Shown: positions 6,695 through 14,170 of the stretch, piece after piece
How the letters are laid out: each line of letters opens with the position of its first letter
How positions within the stretch are numbered: position 1 is the first letter of the stretch
Source of the DNA: SZUA-217 sp036446835
GTDB lineage: Bacteria; Actinomycetota; Acidimicrobiia; Spongiisociales; ZC4RG35
DNA: 17,407 bases
Assembly: GCA_036446835.1 (NCBI GenBank)
Contig: JAZFTT010000123.1
Location: 1 to 17,407, forward strand
Reading direction: 5' to 3'
Notes under the pieces: model-generated
The model's input: only the letters and a program-made list of their open reading frames with translations
What the model was told of the DNA's origin: nothing
Database searches by the model: none
Translations under genes and position numbers: made by a program

Positions 6695-7459
6695 TCAACC
6701 AACACGCTGTCTCACCGCCTCATAAGCAAGGAGGGCCAGGCTCACCGACGTATTCAGTGAGTCAGACAACCCGAACATGGGGATAGCGACGAGGCTGTCG
6801 CACAACTGTGTCGCGGATTTGCTGAGACCCGTGTCTTCTGCGCCGACCAACAGGGCGGAAGCACCCTTCATGTCGGTATCCCAGAGGGTGTTCTGGGAGC
6901 CGGGCGATGCCGCAATCAACCGAATCGAGTGATCCTCGAGCCACAGTCCAAAGTCGTCGAGCCCGCATAGAGCCACCGGCACGGTGAACAGAGCACCCGT
7001 TGATGCCCGAATCACGTTGGGGTTGAAGACGTCAACCGTCTCGCCTATCGCGACAAAACCGTTTGCTCCGAAGGCATCGGCCGTGCGCAGCATGGCGCCG
7101 AGGTTGCCGGGTTTTTCGATCGATTCCGCCGCCAGGACGAGAGGTGTGTCGTCCAGATCGATCTGGTCGAGTGTGAGCGGAAACTGCTCGAAGACAGCTA
7201 TCACACCTTCCGACTGACTTCGGTACGAGGCCCGACTCAGCACCGTCGGCTCCACCATCAGCGCATCGGCATTCGCCAGTTCGGAGGTTGGGTCGTCGAT
7301 GTAGATCTCGAGAGGCTTCAGACCGCTCTCGATTGCACGATCGATCATCCGAGGACCTTCCACGACAAAGACGCCCTCGGCGTTGCGATGCCTCTTCTCC
7401 CGGAGCCGAATCAGTCGCTTGATACGCTCGTTGGTCGGCGATGTGATGTCGTAAGGCAT
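6695..7459 (-). CDS. SpoU/TrmH-family RNA 2'-O-methyltransferase
   Basis: A 254-residue SPOUT methyltransferase that should 2'-O-methylate a ribose in rRNA (or tRNA) using S-adenosylmethionine. The N-terminal part (about 1-90, ITSPTNERIKRLIRL ... FVVEGPRMIDRAI) is the SpoU_sub_bind L30e-like RNA-binding domain. The trefoil-knot catalytic domain carries motif 1 EKPGNLGAMLRTADAFG (115-131; Asn119, Arg125), motif 2 LLVGAEDTGLS (203-213; Glu208) and motif 3 IPMFGLSDSLNTSVSLALLAYE (226-247; Ser234-Asn236). The order and length match the TsnR/RlmB-like group; the exact target site cannot be told. It is divergent from the DUF2007 gene, and its stop lies just upstream of the SOS promoter of the next gene. 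No Shine-Dalgarno is seen; a GATACT -10-like box ends 8 nt before the ATG. Confidence 0.92.
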   Translation of the reverse strand: MPYDITSPTNERIKRLIRLREKRHRNAEGVFVVEGPRMIDRAIESGLKPLEIYIDDPTSELANADALMVEPTVLSRASYRSQSEGVIAVFEQFPLTLDQIDLDDTPLVLAAESIEKPGNLGAMLRTADAFGANGFVAIGETVDVFNPNVIRASTGALFTVPVALCGLDDFGLWLEDHSIRLIAASPGSQNTLWDTDMKGASALLVGAEDTGLSKSATQLCDSLVAIPMFGLSDSLNTSVSLALLAYEAVRQRVG

Positions 7460-7518
7460 CGGTGACGAGTATCGCAGTCGAGCAACGGCATTATTCGACA
7501 GACTCCTAGAGTTCGACC
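7460..7518. promoter_or_regulatory. Divergent promoter region, possibly giving leaderless transcripts both ways
   Basis: This 59-bp gap separates divergent genes. On the plus strand a -10-like TAGAGT (7507-7512) ends 6 nt before the ATG at 7519. On the minus strand a GATACT-like box ends 8 nt before the ATG at 7459. Neither gene has a recognisable Shine-Dalgarno sequence, and both spacings would place transcription starts at or next to the start codon, a common arrangement in actinobacteria. No clear -35 boxes are seen. Confidence 0.35.
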
Positions 7519-7761
7519 ATGAAGCTCAGCCGCTTGGGTACCTACTCCAGTCTGACCGAGGCCACCCTGGTCAAGGCGAAGCTCGAGACGTTCGGCATCG
7601 ATGCGATCGTGGAGGCGGATGTGGCATCGTCGTCAATACCTACTTTTGATCGGATCGAAGGTGTCAAGGTCCTGGTTCGGGAGGCTGATCTCGGCGCCGC
7701 GTACGAGGCACTCGGGCGGATGCTTCCGTCTGCCGAGGATCAGCCGCCTTCATCCCAGTGA
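7519..7761 (+). CDS. DUF2007-family small protein (putative signal-transducing protein)
   Basis: An 80-residue soluble protein with the pattern of the DUF2007 family: an N-terminal strand plus Y-S-S motif (GTYSSLTEATLVKAKLETFGI, about 7-27), a middle variable loop, and a C-terminal strand-helix (GVKVLVREADLGAAYEALG, about 48-66). Family members adopt a small ferredoxin/GlnB-like alpha-beta fold; their biochemical role is unknown. The last residues are polar. The 3' end overlaps the convergent nitroreductase gene by 22 nt. The start ATG has no Shine-Dalgarno but a -10-like box at leaderless distance. Confidence 0.78.
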   Translation: MKLSRLGTYSSLTEATLVKAKLETFGIDAIVEADVASSSIPTFDRIEGVKVLVREADLGAAYEALGRMLPSAEDQPPSSQ

Positions 7762-8342
7762 TCGTGGTGGATCACCGAATCCTTTGACTTTCTGGGCCGG
7801 TCGAGACTTGCCGACCTCCGATCCGGAGCGGGATGGCCGATGGTGACGACACCAATCGGGTTGTGGTCGTCCGGCAGCCGAAGGACGTTGACGAGGTCCG
7901 GGACCGAGTGAACGCCGAGAAAACCCGCAGCCAGGTCTTCGTCTACCGCAGTCAGCAGCACTGCCATGAGAGCTGCCCCGGCATCGACCCACCAGTAGGG
8001 GATGGGCCACTCGATCATCTGGCCATCCGGCCCTAGTTTGTCGGGTTCGGAGTATCGGTCCAGATATACCTTCTCGCTGACCGAAATCACGATGTGTGCC
8101 GGAGCCCTGGAGATCCAGGGGTCGAACCCGGCAGACACATAAGAGTCCTCTCCTGCGAGTTGGGCGATTTCGCGCCGCACCGACGCGTCGGTCACCACTA
8201 CCACTCCGATCGCCTGGCTGTTGCCCGCCGAGGGAGCCCTCAGCGCCGAAGCGGCGATTCGGTCGAGGGCATCGTCGTCCACCGATTGTTCGGTGTAGTT
8301 CCTGACCATGCGACGACGAGCCAGTACCTGTGAGTAATCCAT
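7740..8342 (-). CDS. Nitroreductase-family FMN oxidoreductase
   Basis: A 200-residue flavin reductase fold. The N-terminal FMN-phosphate motif is RRRMVRNYTEQSV (9-21; Arg10, Arg11, Arg14), followed by the family's ALRAPSAGNSQ (33-43). The second flavin region is GFLGVHSVPDLVNVLRLPDDHNPIGVVTIGHP (140-171). These fit the NfsB/BluB-like superfamily, which uses NAD(P)H to reduce nitro compounds, quinones or flavins; the substrate cannot be read from the sequence. The C-terminal tail (180-200) is charged, with a HHDH run. A strong Shine-Dalgarno AGGAGGTGA lies on the minus strand at 8363-8355, 12 nt upstream of the ATG. It converges on and overlaps the DUF2007 gene. Confidence 0.9.
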   Translation of the reverse strand: MDYSQVLARRRMVRNYTEQSVDDDALDRIAASALRAPSAGNSQAIGVVVVTDASVRREIAQLAGEDSYVSAGFDPWISRAPAHIVISVSEKVYLDRYSEPDKLGPDGQMIEWPIPYWWVDAGAALMAVLLTAVDEDLAAGFLGVHSVPDLVNVLRLPDDHNPIGVVTIGHPAPDRRSASLDRPRKSKDSVIHHDHWDEGG

Positions 8343-8477
8343 ATCCCAATCTTGTCACCTCCTGACGGCCACGTTGAGGCAATGGAACAAAGCACTCGTC
8401 ATCAGAGGTTCATGCCCATAGGCTGTGATGCGGTGGCGTTTGAATACATGAGTGGTGTGGCACAATGAGGAGCGGAG

Positions 8478-9383
8478 ATGAATCTGACATCCCCCAAAGC
8501 GGACACTCCGACGGTCGTTTGGACACGGGGAAAAGGGTGTGCCGAACTTGCCGACCTCCTCGCAGAGGGTGAGTCCACTCGGGTTTCCGGAGATCCGGCC
8601 GAGGAATGCATCAGCCGGCGTGCAGATCTCCTGGTTGCCAGGAAACTGTCCAACAGCTTCGACCTCGTCGGTGTTGCCGTTCCGGTCGATTTCCAGCCCG
8701 AGGCTGTCACTCGAGTTGTTGCCACTGTTGCGGGCGGGCCACACTCTCTTCTCGCCGCCGAAACCGCCACTCAACTGGGTTCTGCCCTCGGCGTCCCCTC
8801 TGAGATGGTTTCCGCTTCTGGGCCTGACCACGACATAGCCTCCGCACAAGGGATTCTCGACGAGATCGGGTCCCTGCTTCCCGGGTTGGGGGGTCGTGTG
8901 ATCGAGGTAGACGGTATCTCAGAACTGGTGGAAACCCTCGATGAGGGTGCCCTTCTGGTTCTTGGCGCCCCCGGAGGATCGTGGCTGCAACGGTCGATGT
9001 TTGGACCGGGTGCGAGGCTTCGCCGGACTGCTCAAGTCGGGGCAGTGATAGTCCGCAGCGCCCCGGACCGCGTGTTTCGGTTCATGGGGGACCCTGTCTA
9101 TGTGGCGCCCCTTCGTCAGGCTGACGACACGCTTCGTTTTCACACGGAGAACACCCTGGCCGTCGCACATGAAGGCCTTCTCATCGGTTTGGTGCGTCGA
9201 CAGAGACTCCTGGACGCCGGTCGAGATCCAGTCGAGTCGGTAATGGAGGATGCAGTCTCGGTGAGAGTGGACGAGACCATTTCTGAAGCCTGGGAGTTGG
9301 AGCCCACGTTCGGGGAGGATCCGATTCCCGTGACCGACCACGAAGAGCATCTGGTCGGCGGATTGTCATTGCCAGTCGGGTGA
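8478..9383 (+). CDS. Universal stress protein-like domain fused to a degenerate CBS pair
   Basis: A 301-residue soluble protein. Residues about 60-195 look like a UspA domain. VATVAGGPHSLLAAETATQLGSALG (81-105) resembles the first strand and helix, and GAPGGSWLQRSMFGPGARLRRTAQVGAVIV (163-192) matches the UspA nucleotide-binding signature G-x2-G-x9-G followed by the final strand. Residues about 205-298 look like two CBS repeats (MGDPVYVAPLRQADDTL then VESVMEDAVSVRVDETISEA), partly degenerate, ending in HLVGGLSL. The first 60 residues are unassigned but also alpha-beta. CBS domains bind adenine nucleotides, so this could be an energy-sensing stress protein. A Shine-Dalgarno GAGGAG lies at 8467-8472, 5 nt upstream. 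It is divergent from the nitroreductase. The Usp call is good; the CBS call is moderate. Confidence 0.68.
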   Translation: MNLTSPKADTPTVVWTRGKGCAELADLLAEGESTRVSGDPAEECISRRADLLVARKLSNSFDLVGVAVPVDFQPEAVTRVVATVAGGPHSLLAAETATQLGSALGVPSEMVSASGPDHDIASAQGILDEIGSLLPGLGGRVIEVDGISELVETLDEGALLVLGAPGGSWLQRSMFGPGARLRRTAQVGAVIVRSAPDRVFRFMGDPVYVAPLRQADDTLRFHTENTLAVAHEGLLIGLVRRQRLLDAGRDPVESVMEDAVSVRVDETISEAWELEPTFGEDPIPVTDHEEHLVGGLSLPVG

Positions 9384-9404
9384 AATCAGCAAGAATCAAA
9401 GACG

Positions 9405-10316
9405 ATGTCAACCAGATCACTTTTTCGCGGTGTCCTCTGGACGCTTGTCGCTCTTCTTCTCGTTGCTCACATAGGTGGCGGCTGGTTCTTTTCCAGTGAG
9501 CTGATCGCCGACGGCTTCGTCCCCGATCCCGACCCGATCGTGACACCAACCGGCGATTACGAGATTGTCAATGTGTCCTATGAGACGCCTCTCGGGCAGA
9601 TGGATGCTCTTCATCTCCCCGCGAGCGGAACCACCTGGGTGATCCACATTCACGGCAAAGGCGCCACGCCGGCCGAGGCCGAACATCTCTTCGCCCCTCT
9701 ACAGGAAGCGGGGTACCCCCAGCTTTCGATCACCTATCGCAATGACGAGAATCAGCCATCCGATCCGAGCGGTTATTACCAGTACGGCGGAACCGAGTGG
9801 GAGGACATCAGAGGCGCCATGGAGTTTGCCGAGTTGAACGGCGCCGAGGCCGTTGTCTTCAGCGGGTTCAGCACTGGCAGTTCGCATGTCCTTTCGTTTC
9901 TCTACCGCCACAACTTCGACGAGATACGGGGACTGATCTTCGATGCCCCCAATATCGATTTTGGCGACACCGTTGACTTCGCCGCCGCCCAGCGAGACAT
10001 GCCTGTCCTGCCGATGAAGGTGCCCCCCACGATCAGCTGGGTAGCCAAGTTCATCACTTCGCTGCGAATCGGTGTCAACTGGAAGGCGATTGACTACGTC
10101 GACAAGGCAGAGTTCTCACTTCGCACACCGGTGCTTGTTCATCATGGGACCGACGATCAGAGCGTTCCCGTCACCCAGAGTGTTGCCTTCGTAGAAGCAG
10201 CTCCCGACCTGGTGAGACTCATCCAGGTCCCTGACGCCGGCCACATCGAGTCGTACCAGGCAGACCCACAGAAATACGTCGATGATGTCCTGGGCTTCCT
10301 TCAGGAAGTTGGCTGA
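9405..10316 (+). CDS. Membrane-anchored alpha/beta hydrolase
   Basis: A 303-residue serine hydrolase of unknown substrate. An N-terminal hydrophobic helix (about 8-28) with positive residues before it should anchor the enzyme with its catalytic domain outside. The fold markers are the oxyanion HIHGKG (81-86), the nucleophile elbow GFSTGSS (154-160; Ser156 in G-x-S-x-G), the acid in HHGTDDQSVP (Asp250/251), and the histidine in DAGHIES (His280). The arrangement resembles BAAT/YqiA-like or bacterial esterase/peptidase families such as those called DUF3530/BEM46-like. It starts 22 nt after the stress-protein gene with a weak ribosome-binding site, so the two may be co-transcribed. It faces the broken phosphodiesterase gene, with an 18-nt gap. 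Confidence 0.87.
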   Translation: MSTRSLFRGVLWTLVALLLVAHIGGGWFFSSELIADGFVPDPDPIVTPTGDYEIVNVSYETPLGQMDALHLPASGTTWVIHIHGKGATPAEAEHLFAPLQEAGYPQLSITYRNDENQPSDPSGYYQYGGTEWEDIRGAMEFAELNGAEAVVFSGFSTGSSHVLSFLYRHNFDEIRGLIFDAPNIDFGDTVDFAAAQRDMPVLPMKVPPTISWVAKFITSLRIGVNWKAIDYVDKAEFSLRTPVLVHHGTDDQSVPVTQSVAFVEAAPDLVRLIQVPDAGHIESYQADPQKYVDDVLGFLQEVG

Positions 10317-10334
10317 CCCTTCTTTGCGACTGCC

Positions 10335-11413
10335 TCAGGCATCGCCATCCCATACCAGTAGCGGGATGCGTAACTCGTCTTCGGATAGGCCACGGTGGTA
10401 GCCGACGAGGTGGATCTGTTTGCCCGGATAGTGGATGGCGACGTTGCCATCGGCGACGATCAAACTCACCGGCAACCTGCTCTCCAGCTCCTGGTGAAAC
10501 GGGCCTGGTCCCCATAGATGGTGGGCCTTGTCGATCGGCAGCCAAGTCGCCGGGAGGCTGGAGGCGTACTCGGCGGCCAACCCTGGCTCACCGTCCACAT
10601 AGATGACACGATCGTCCCCGTACAGGGTTAGTGACGATGGAGGATCGAGGTCGATGCGATCGTCGGGAGCCACGTCGACCATCCCATGGTCAGCGGTTCC
10701 GATGAGAGCCGCGCGCGAGGGGAGACCTTCGCCGATCGTTTGCCACTCGTTGGTAACGGTGCGAAGAGCCTCGACGTAGGCCCCGGACCCGGTGCCCGTA
10801 GCGTGCGCGGCGACGTGGGGCAGATAGCAAATCACCAGCCTGCCGGGGCCGGGACACCTCCTCGAGGACAGCCTCAACGATCGACGATCCTTCTTCCACA
10901 CCCCGGGTTTGGGCTCCACGGTAGAGCACACGGTCGAGGGGGCCTCCGAGATAGATGGCCGGTTCGACCACCACAGTCTCAGCGCCCCAGGACGTCAGAC
11001 GCTCCGCCATGTTGGGAGCGGAGAGGAAGCCTTCGAGATCGATGTCGACTTTCGTGCCGTCGACGTCTGACCACCAGAGGGTGCTGACCGGACTGTTGCG
11101 CAGGGGAAGCCGCATCAAATAGGAGACAAGACCGTGGCGCGAAGGCGGGAGCCCCGTGGCGAGCGTGGCTGTCGCCACCGAGGTTTGAGTGTAGAACGGA
11201 GCGTCGAGAGCCCTCCGCCCGATGCTCCTTCAGGTCGGCGGCCGCCTCATGCGAAGCAATCTGGAGATCACCGAGACCGTCGAACAGCACTAACACGTAT
11301 GTCTCGGCGTTTGGGATCGATGCGGCAAGATCCGGATTCAGACCTGGCGACACCGACCCGTCACTTAGACGCTGCTCGAGTTCCGCGACGAGGTTAACTA
11401 GCCCTTGTTTCAT
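10335..11413 (-). pseudogene. Type I phosphodiesterase/nucleotide pyrophosphatase-like protein, broken by two frameshifts
   Basis: Three overlapping minus-strand frames together spell one alkaline-phosphatase-superfamily enzyme. Frame A (from the ATG at 11413) has the first metal-site segment YVLVLFDGLGDLQ. Frame B has the nucleophile region APFYTQTSVATATLATGLP then SRHGLVSYLMRLP. Frame C has the remaining metal ligands TADHGMVD and GYHRGLSEDELRIPLLVW. The A-to-B shift lies within about 11205-11227 and the B-to-C shift within about 10841-10862. Both shifts are in the same direction (one extra base, or two missing), and both fall in GC-rich runs. The rest of the coding sequence is well conserved, so this is either a very recent pseudogene or a sequencing/assembly error. 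Intact length would be about 355-360 residues. No Shine-Dalgarno is visible; a large hairpin ends one base before the ATG. Confidence 0.8.
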
Positions 11414-11414
11414 A

Positions 11415-11465
11415 CGTTTTGTGAAGATTCGCGCGGGTTATGCCCGCGCGAATCTTCACAAAACG
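11415..11465. repeat. Perfect 23-bp inverted repeat (hairpin) filling the intergenic gap
   Basis: Bases 11415-11437 pair with 11443-11465 without a mismatch around a 5-base loop (TTATG on the plus strand). The stem runs from CGTTTTGTGAAG through a GC-rich tip CGCGCGGG. It starts immediately after the TAG of the CNNM/CorC gene (11466-11468) and ends one base before the ATG at 11413. A transcriptional terminator is the likeliest role, but there is no U-tract after the stem on either strand; the T and A runs are inside the stem base. Confidence 0.85.
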
Positions 11466-12782
11466 CTATTTCTCTTCGATAGTTTCGGGAGTTGGTGGTT
11501 TGACCGTGAGTTCGACCTCGCGAACCCTTCTCCCGTCCATCCGTCGAACCCTGATGTCGAAGCTTTCCGTGGTAAGCGAGTCACCACGTCGAGGGACCCG
11601 GCCCAGTTTGGCCATCAGGTATCCGCCGACGGTCTCGTAGTCCCCGGCTTCGAGGACGGCTCCCACCTCGGCGAGTCGGTCGAGGCGCGTCTGGCCGGCC
11701 ACGAGAAATCGATTGCGTCCCGCTGCTCTGATCTCCATCACCTCGCGAATGTCGTGCTCATCGCGGATGTCGCCAACGAGCTCCTCGGCAATGTCTTCGA
11801 GCGTCACCAAACCGGCGACACTCCCATGCTCATCGATGGCCACGGCGATGTGAACTCCCTCGGAGCGCATCATCTCCAGCAAAGGTGATACCGGCATTGA
11901 CTCCGGGACAACAGGAACAGTGCGAATGAGGCGTTCCTCGATCGGTTGGCGATGCCAGTCGGGGTCGACAGTCAGAAGGTCCTTTGCGTGAACAAAGCCT
12001 TTGATGTCGTCGAGATCCTCTCCGTACACGGGAATCCTGGAGTGTCCCGTCTCCACCACAATGTGCTCGACTGCCGCGGCCGACTCCTTCGTCGACACGG
12101 CGATCAGGTCGGGACGCGGAACCATGACCTCCGACACGACTGTGTCCTGGAACTTGAGTGCCGATGTCAGGAGTCGCGACGAGCCTGGATCGATGATTCC
12201 TCCGGCGCCGATCGTCTTGACCAGGGTGGCAATGTCTTCTGCCGACTGGGCGATCTCGACGGCGTGTCGGGGTTGCACGCCGAACAGTCTCAAGACTCCG
12301 CCGGCTGTCCAGGAGAGGGCCAAGATCAACGGCCTGAGAATGGTCACGTAGCCGCGGAATGGAGCGGAGACAATGAGCGCAATCCTCTCGGGCGCCGCGA
12401 TGGTGGCGTTCTTCGGCGCCATCTCTCCAAACACGTTGTGGGCGAAGGTGACGATCAGGAGGGCCGTGACCAGGGACAATGTTGTGACGACTCCGCTGGG
12501 GAAGCCGAGTGTGTCGTAGAGGCCATGGAACGCCACCTCAAGAGAGTTCTCGATGACAAAACCGAGAACGAGCGATGCCCCGACGATGCCGAGCTGAGCG
12601 CCGGCGAAGGTGACCGGGAGCTCGTTCATCGACGCCAGTGCCCAACGGGCCAGCTTGCTGCCCGATGCCTCACGTTCCTCGAGGATCGTTCGGCGGGAGG
12701 CGGTGAAGGCGAACTCGACCGAAACGAAGAAGCCGTTGATGAGTATCAGGAAGACGGCCACGACAACGGCCAGAACGCTCAT
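11466..12782 (-). CDS. CNNM/CorC-family membrane protein (DUF21-CBS-CorC_HlyC), second of a pair
   Basis: A 438-residue protein of the family once called hemolysin C/CorC, now linked to Mg2+ (and Na+) transport or its regulation. The DUF21/CNNM membrane domain spans about 1-190, with helices near 2-22, 62-84, 98-118 and 140-168, and the conserved FGEMAPKN (118-125). Two CBS repeats follow: VSEVMVPRPDLIAV ... HSRIPVYGEDLDDIKGFVHAKDLL, then VAIDEHGSVAGLVTLEDIAEELVGDI. The C-terminal CorC_HlyC domain (about 355-425) contains GDYETVGGYLMAKLGRVPRRGD. The length is standard. Its ATG overlaps the TGA of the upstream paralogue (ATGA), so the two are translationally coupled and may form a hetero-oligomer. 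The stop is followed directly by the 23-bp hairpin. Confidence 0.93.
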   Translation of the reverse strand: MSVLAVVVAVFLILINGFFVSVEFAFTASRRTILEEREASGSKLARWALASMNELPVTFAGAQLGIVGASLVLGFVIENSLEVAFHGLYDTLGFPSGVVTTLSLVTALLIVTFAHNVFGEMAPKNATIAAPERIALIVSAPFRGYVTILRPLILALSWTAGGVLRLFGVQPRHAVEIAQSAEDIATLVKTIGAGGIIDPGSSRLLTSALKFQDTVVSEVMVPRPDLIAVSTKESAAAVEHIVVETGHSRIPVYGEDLDDIKGFVHAKDLLTVDPDWHRQPIEERLIRTVPVVPESMPVSPLLEMMRSEGVHIAVAIDEHGSVAGLVTLEDIAEELVGDIRDEHDIREVMEIRAAGRNRFLVAGQTRLDRLAEVGAVLEAGDYETVGGYLMAKLGRVPRRGDSLTTESFDIRVRRMDGRRVREVELTVKPPTPETIEEK

Positions 12783-14074
12783 GAGCCGTCCTCGGTCGGT
12801 GGAGTTGCCTTGACTCTGTCCGCCCGGAATCCGTCAACCCCGACCACCTCGAACAGCCATCCGTCGATTTCCACCGTGTCACCGAGCTCAGGGAGATGCT
12901 CCAGTAATGCTGTGATCAGACCGCCCAGTGTCTCGTATCGGCCCTCGGGCCACTCGAGGCCGAGGGTCGCTTCAACTTCGTGCCGATGTAGAAGACCCGA
13001 AAGCTCCCCGAGTTTTGAGGAAACGGAGGATGGCGGATGGTCGTACTCATCCCTGATCTCACCAACGATCTCCTCGAGCAGGTCCTCCGACGTGACGATG
13101 CCCGCCGTACCCCCGTATTCATCGGTCACCACGGCCATTCCCGAGCCCCTGGTTCGCAGTTCGAACAGGACAATCTCGAGCGGCTGGCTGTCGGGGATTA
13201 CCAGAGCGGGCCGCATGTGATTGACGATCGGTTCCGAGCCTCGCTGCTCAGCCGGAACTCGCAAGCTGTCTTTGACGTGGGCCACCCCGAGGATCTCGTC
13301 GAGGTCGGAGCCGAAGATCGGGAACCGGCTGTGCCCGGACTCGATGGAGGCACGCTGGATGTCCGCAACAGTCGCGGACGAGGGGAGACCGACGATCTGC
13401 ACCCTCGGGACCATGACATCGGATGTGAGATTCTCCGCGAAGGTTATGGATCGGGTGAGCAGACCGAGCTCGTCGTCGCTGAGAAGGCCACCCTCTCCGG
13501 AGGCTCGGATGATGAGCTCCAGCTCCTCTATCGATCGAACACCGGCCAACTCCTCTCTGGGTTCGATTCCCATGATCCGCACCGTCCGGTTGGCAGCAGC
13601 GTTGAGTACCCGGATCAGGGGAGAGAAGGTGGCGTTGACCATCAGCATCGGTATTCCGACACGCTGAGCCGTTCGATAGGGGTAGGTGATGGCCATGTTC
13701 TTGGGGACCAGTTCGCCAAACACGAGTTGCAGGGAGGTGCCGAGGGCCAGTGCGAGAACGATGGTCAGTGTGGGTATCAATTCCTCCGAGAAAGGGAGCC
13801 ATCGAAGAAACGGCTCGATCACTGGGCCGAGTGTTTGCCTGATGACGAGGCCAAGAATCAGCGATGACAGTGTTATTCCTAGCTGAGCCCCCGACAGATG
13901 AAACGACAACTTGGAGAGACCGGTCAGAATTCGGCGGGCTTTCCGGTCGCCCTCCTCGGCCTTTCTCGTGACACGACTTCGTTCAACGGTTATGAGCGCG
14001 AACTCGCCGGCAACGAAGAAAGCGTTGATCGCCAGAAGAAACGCGACGAGAGCCAGACCGGCGGCTGTACTAAT
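12779..14074 (-). CDS. CNNM/CorC-family membrane protein (DUF21-CBS-CorC_HlyC), first of a pair, with non-standard start
   Basis: A paralogue of the downstream gene with the same three parts: DUF21 membrane domain (about 1-195, including the conserved N-terminal NAFFVAGEFALITVERSR and the FGELVPKN motif), two CBS repeats (TSDVMVPRVQIVGL ... HSRFPIFGSDLDEILGVAHVKDSL; then VVTDEYGGTAGIVTSEDLLEEIVGEIRDEYD), and a CorC_HlyC domain. The homologous N-terminus reads in frame well beyond the first ATG/GTG/TTG-type codon (TTG at 13909, inside the domain). An in-frame TGA at 14095-14093 bounds it upstream, so the start must lie between. The best candidate is ATT at 14074 with AGAAGG 9 nt upstream, giving 431 residues. 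A sequencing error in an original ATG is the alternative. The function is probably ion (Mg2+) homeostasis, inferred from family. Confidence 0.9.
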   Translation of the reverse strand: MSTAAGLALVAFLLAINAFFVAGEFALITVERSRVTRKAEEGDRKARRILTGLSKLSFHLSGAQLGITLSSLILGLVIRQTLGPVIEPFLRWLPFSEELIPTLTIVLALALGTSLQLVFGELVPKNMAITYPYRTAQRVGIPMLMVNATFSPLIRVLNAAANRTVRIMGIEPREELAGVRSIEELELIIRASGEGGLLSDDELGLLTRSITFAENLTSDVMVPRVQIVGLPSSATVADIQRASIESGHSRFPIFGSDLDEILGVAHVKDSLRVPAEQRGSEPIVNHMRPALVIPDSQPLEIVLFELRTRGSGMAVVTDEYGGTAGIVTSEDLLEEIVGEIRDEYDHPPSSVSSKLGELSGLLHRHEVEATLGLEWPEGRYETLGGLITALLEHLPELGDTVEIDGWLFEVVGVDGFRADRVKATPPTEDGS

Positions 14075-14152
14075 GGGTGGGCGCCTTCTGGATCACGGTT
14101 GGGGGGTCACACTAATGCCCGCGAGTTTCCTGTCACACCCCTCTCGTAGGGT

Positions 14153-14168
14153 GAGGTCAGGAGGTCAG
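14153..14168 (+). promoter_or_regulatory. Duplicated GAGGTCAG containing the ribosome-binding site of the Cys-rich gene
   Basis: GAGGTCAG occurs twice in tandem (14153-14160 and 14161-14168), creating AGGAGGTC about 5-8 nt before the ATG at 14171, a strong Shine-Dalgarno. A TAGGGT -10-like box (14147-14152) lies upstream, with no convincing -35. Confidence 0.5.
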
Positions 14169-14170
14169 AG

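Noticed and set aside
8440..8466. Possible promoter TTGAAT...CACAAT ahead of the stress-protein gene
   Set aside because: The spacer is only 15 nt, the -10 match is poor, and the implied transcript start would fall too near the Shine-Dalgarno sequence.
11946..13220. 424-codon plus-strand open frame opposite the CNNM/CorC pair
   Set aside because: It spans two well-supported minus-strand genes, has a composition typical of an antisense frame (rich in Arg, Asp, Glu, His, Gly), and shows no recognisable motif.
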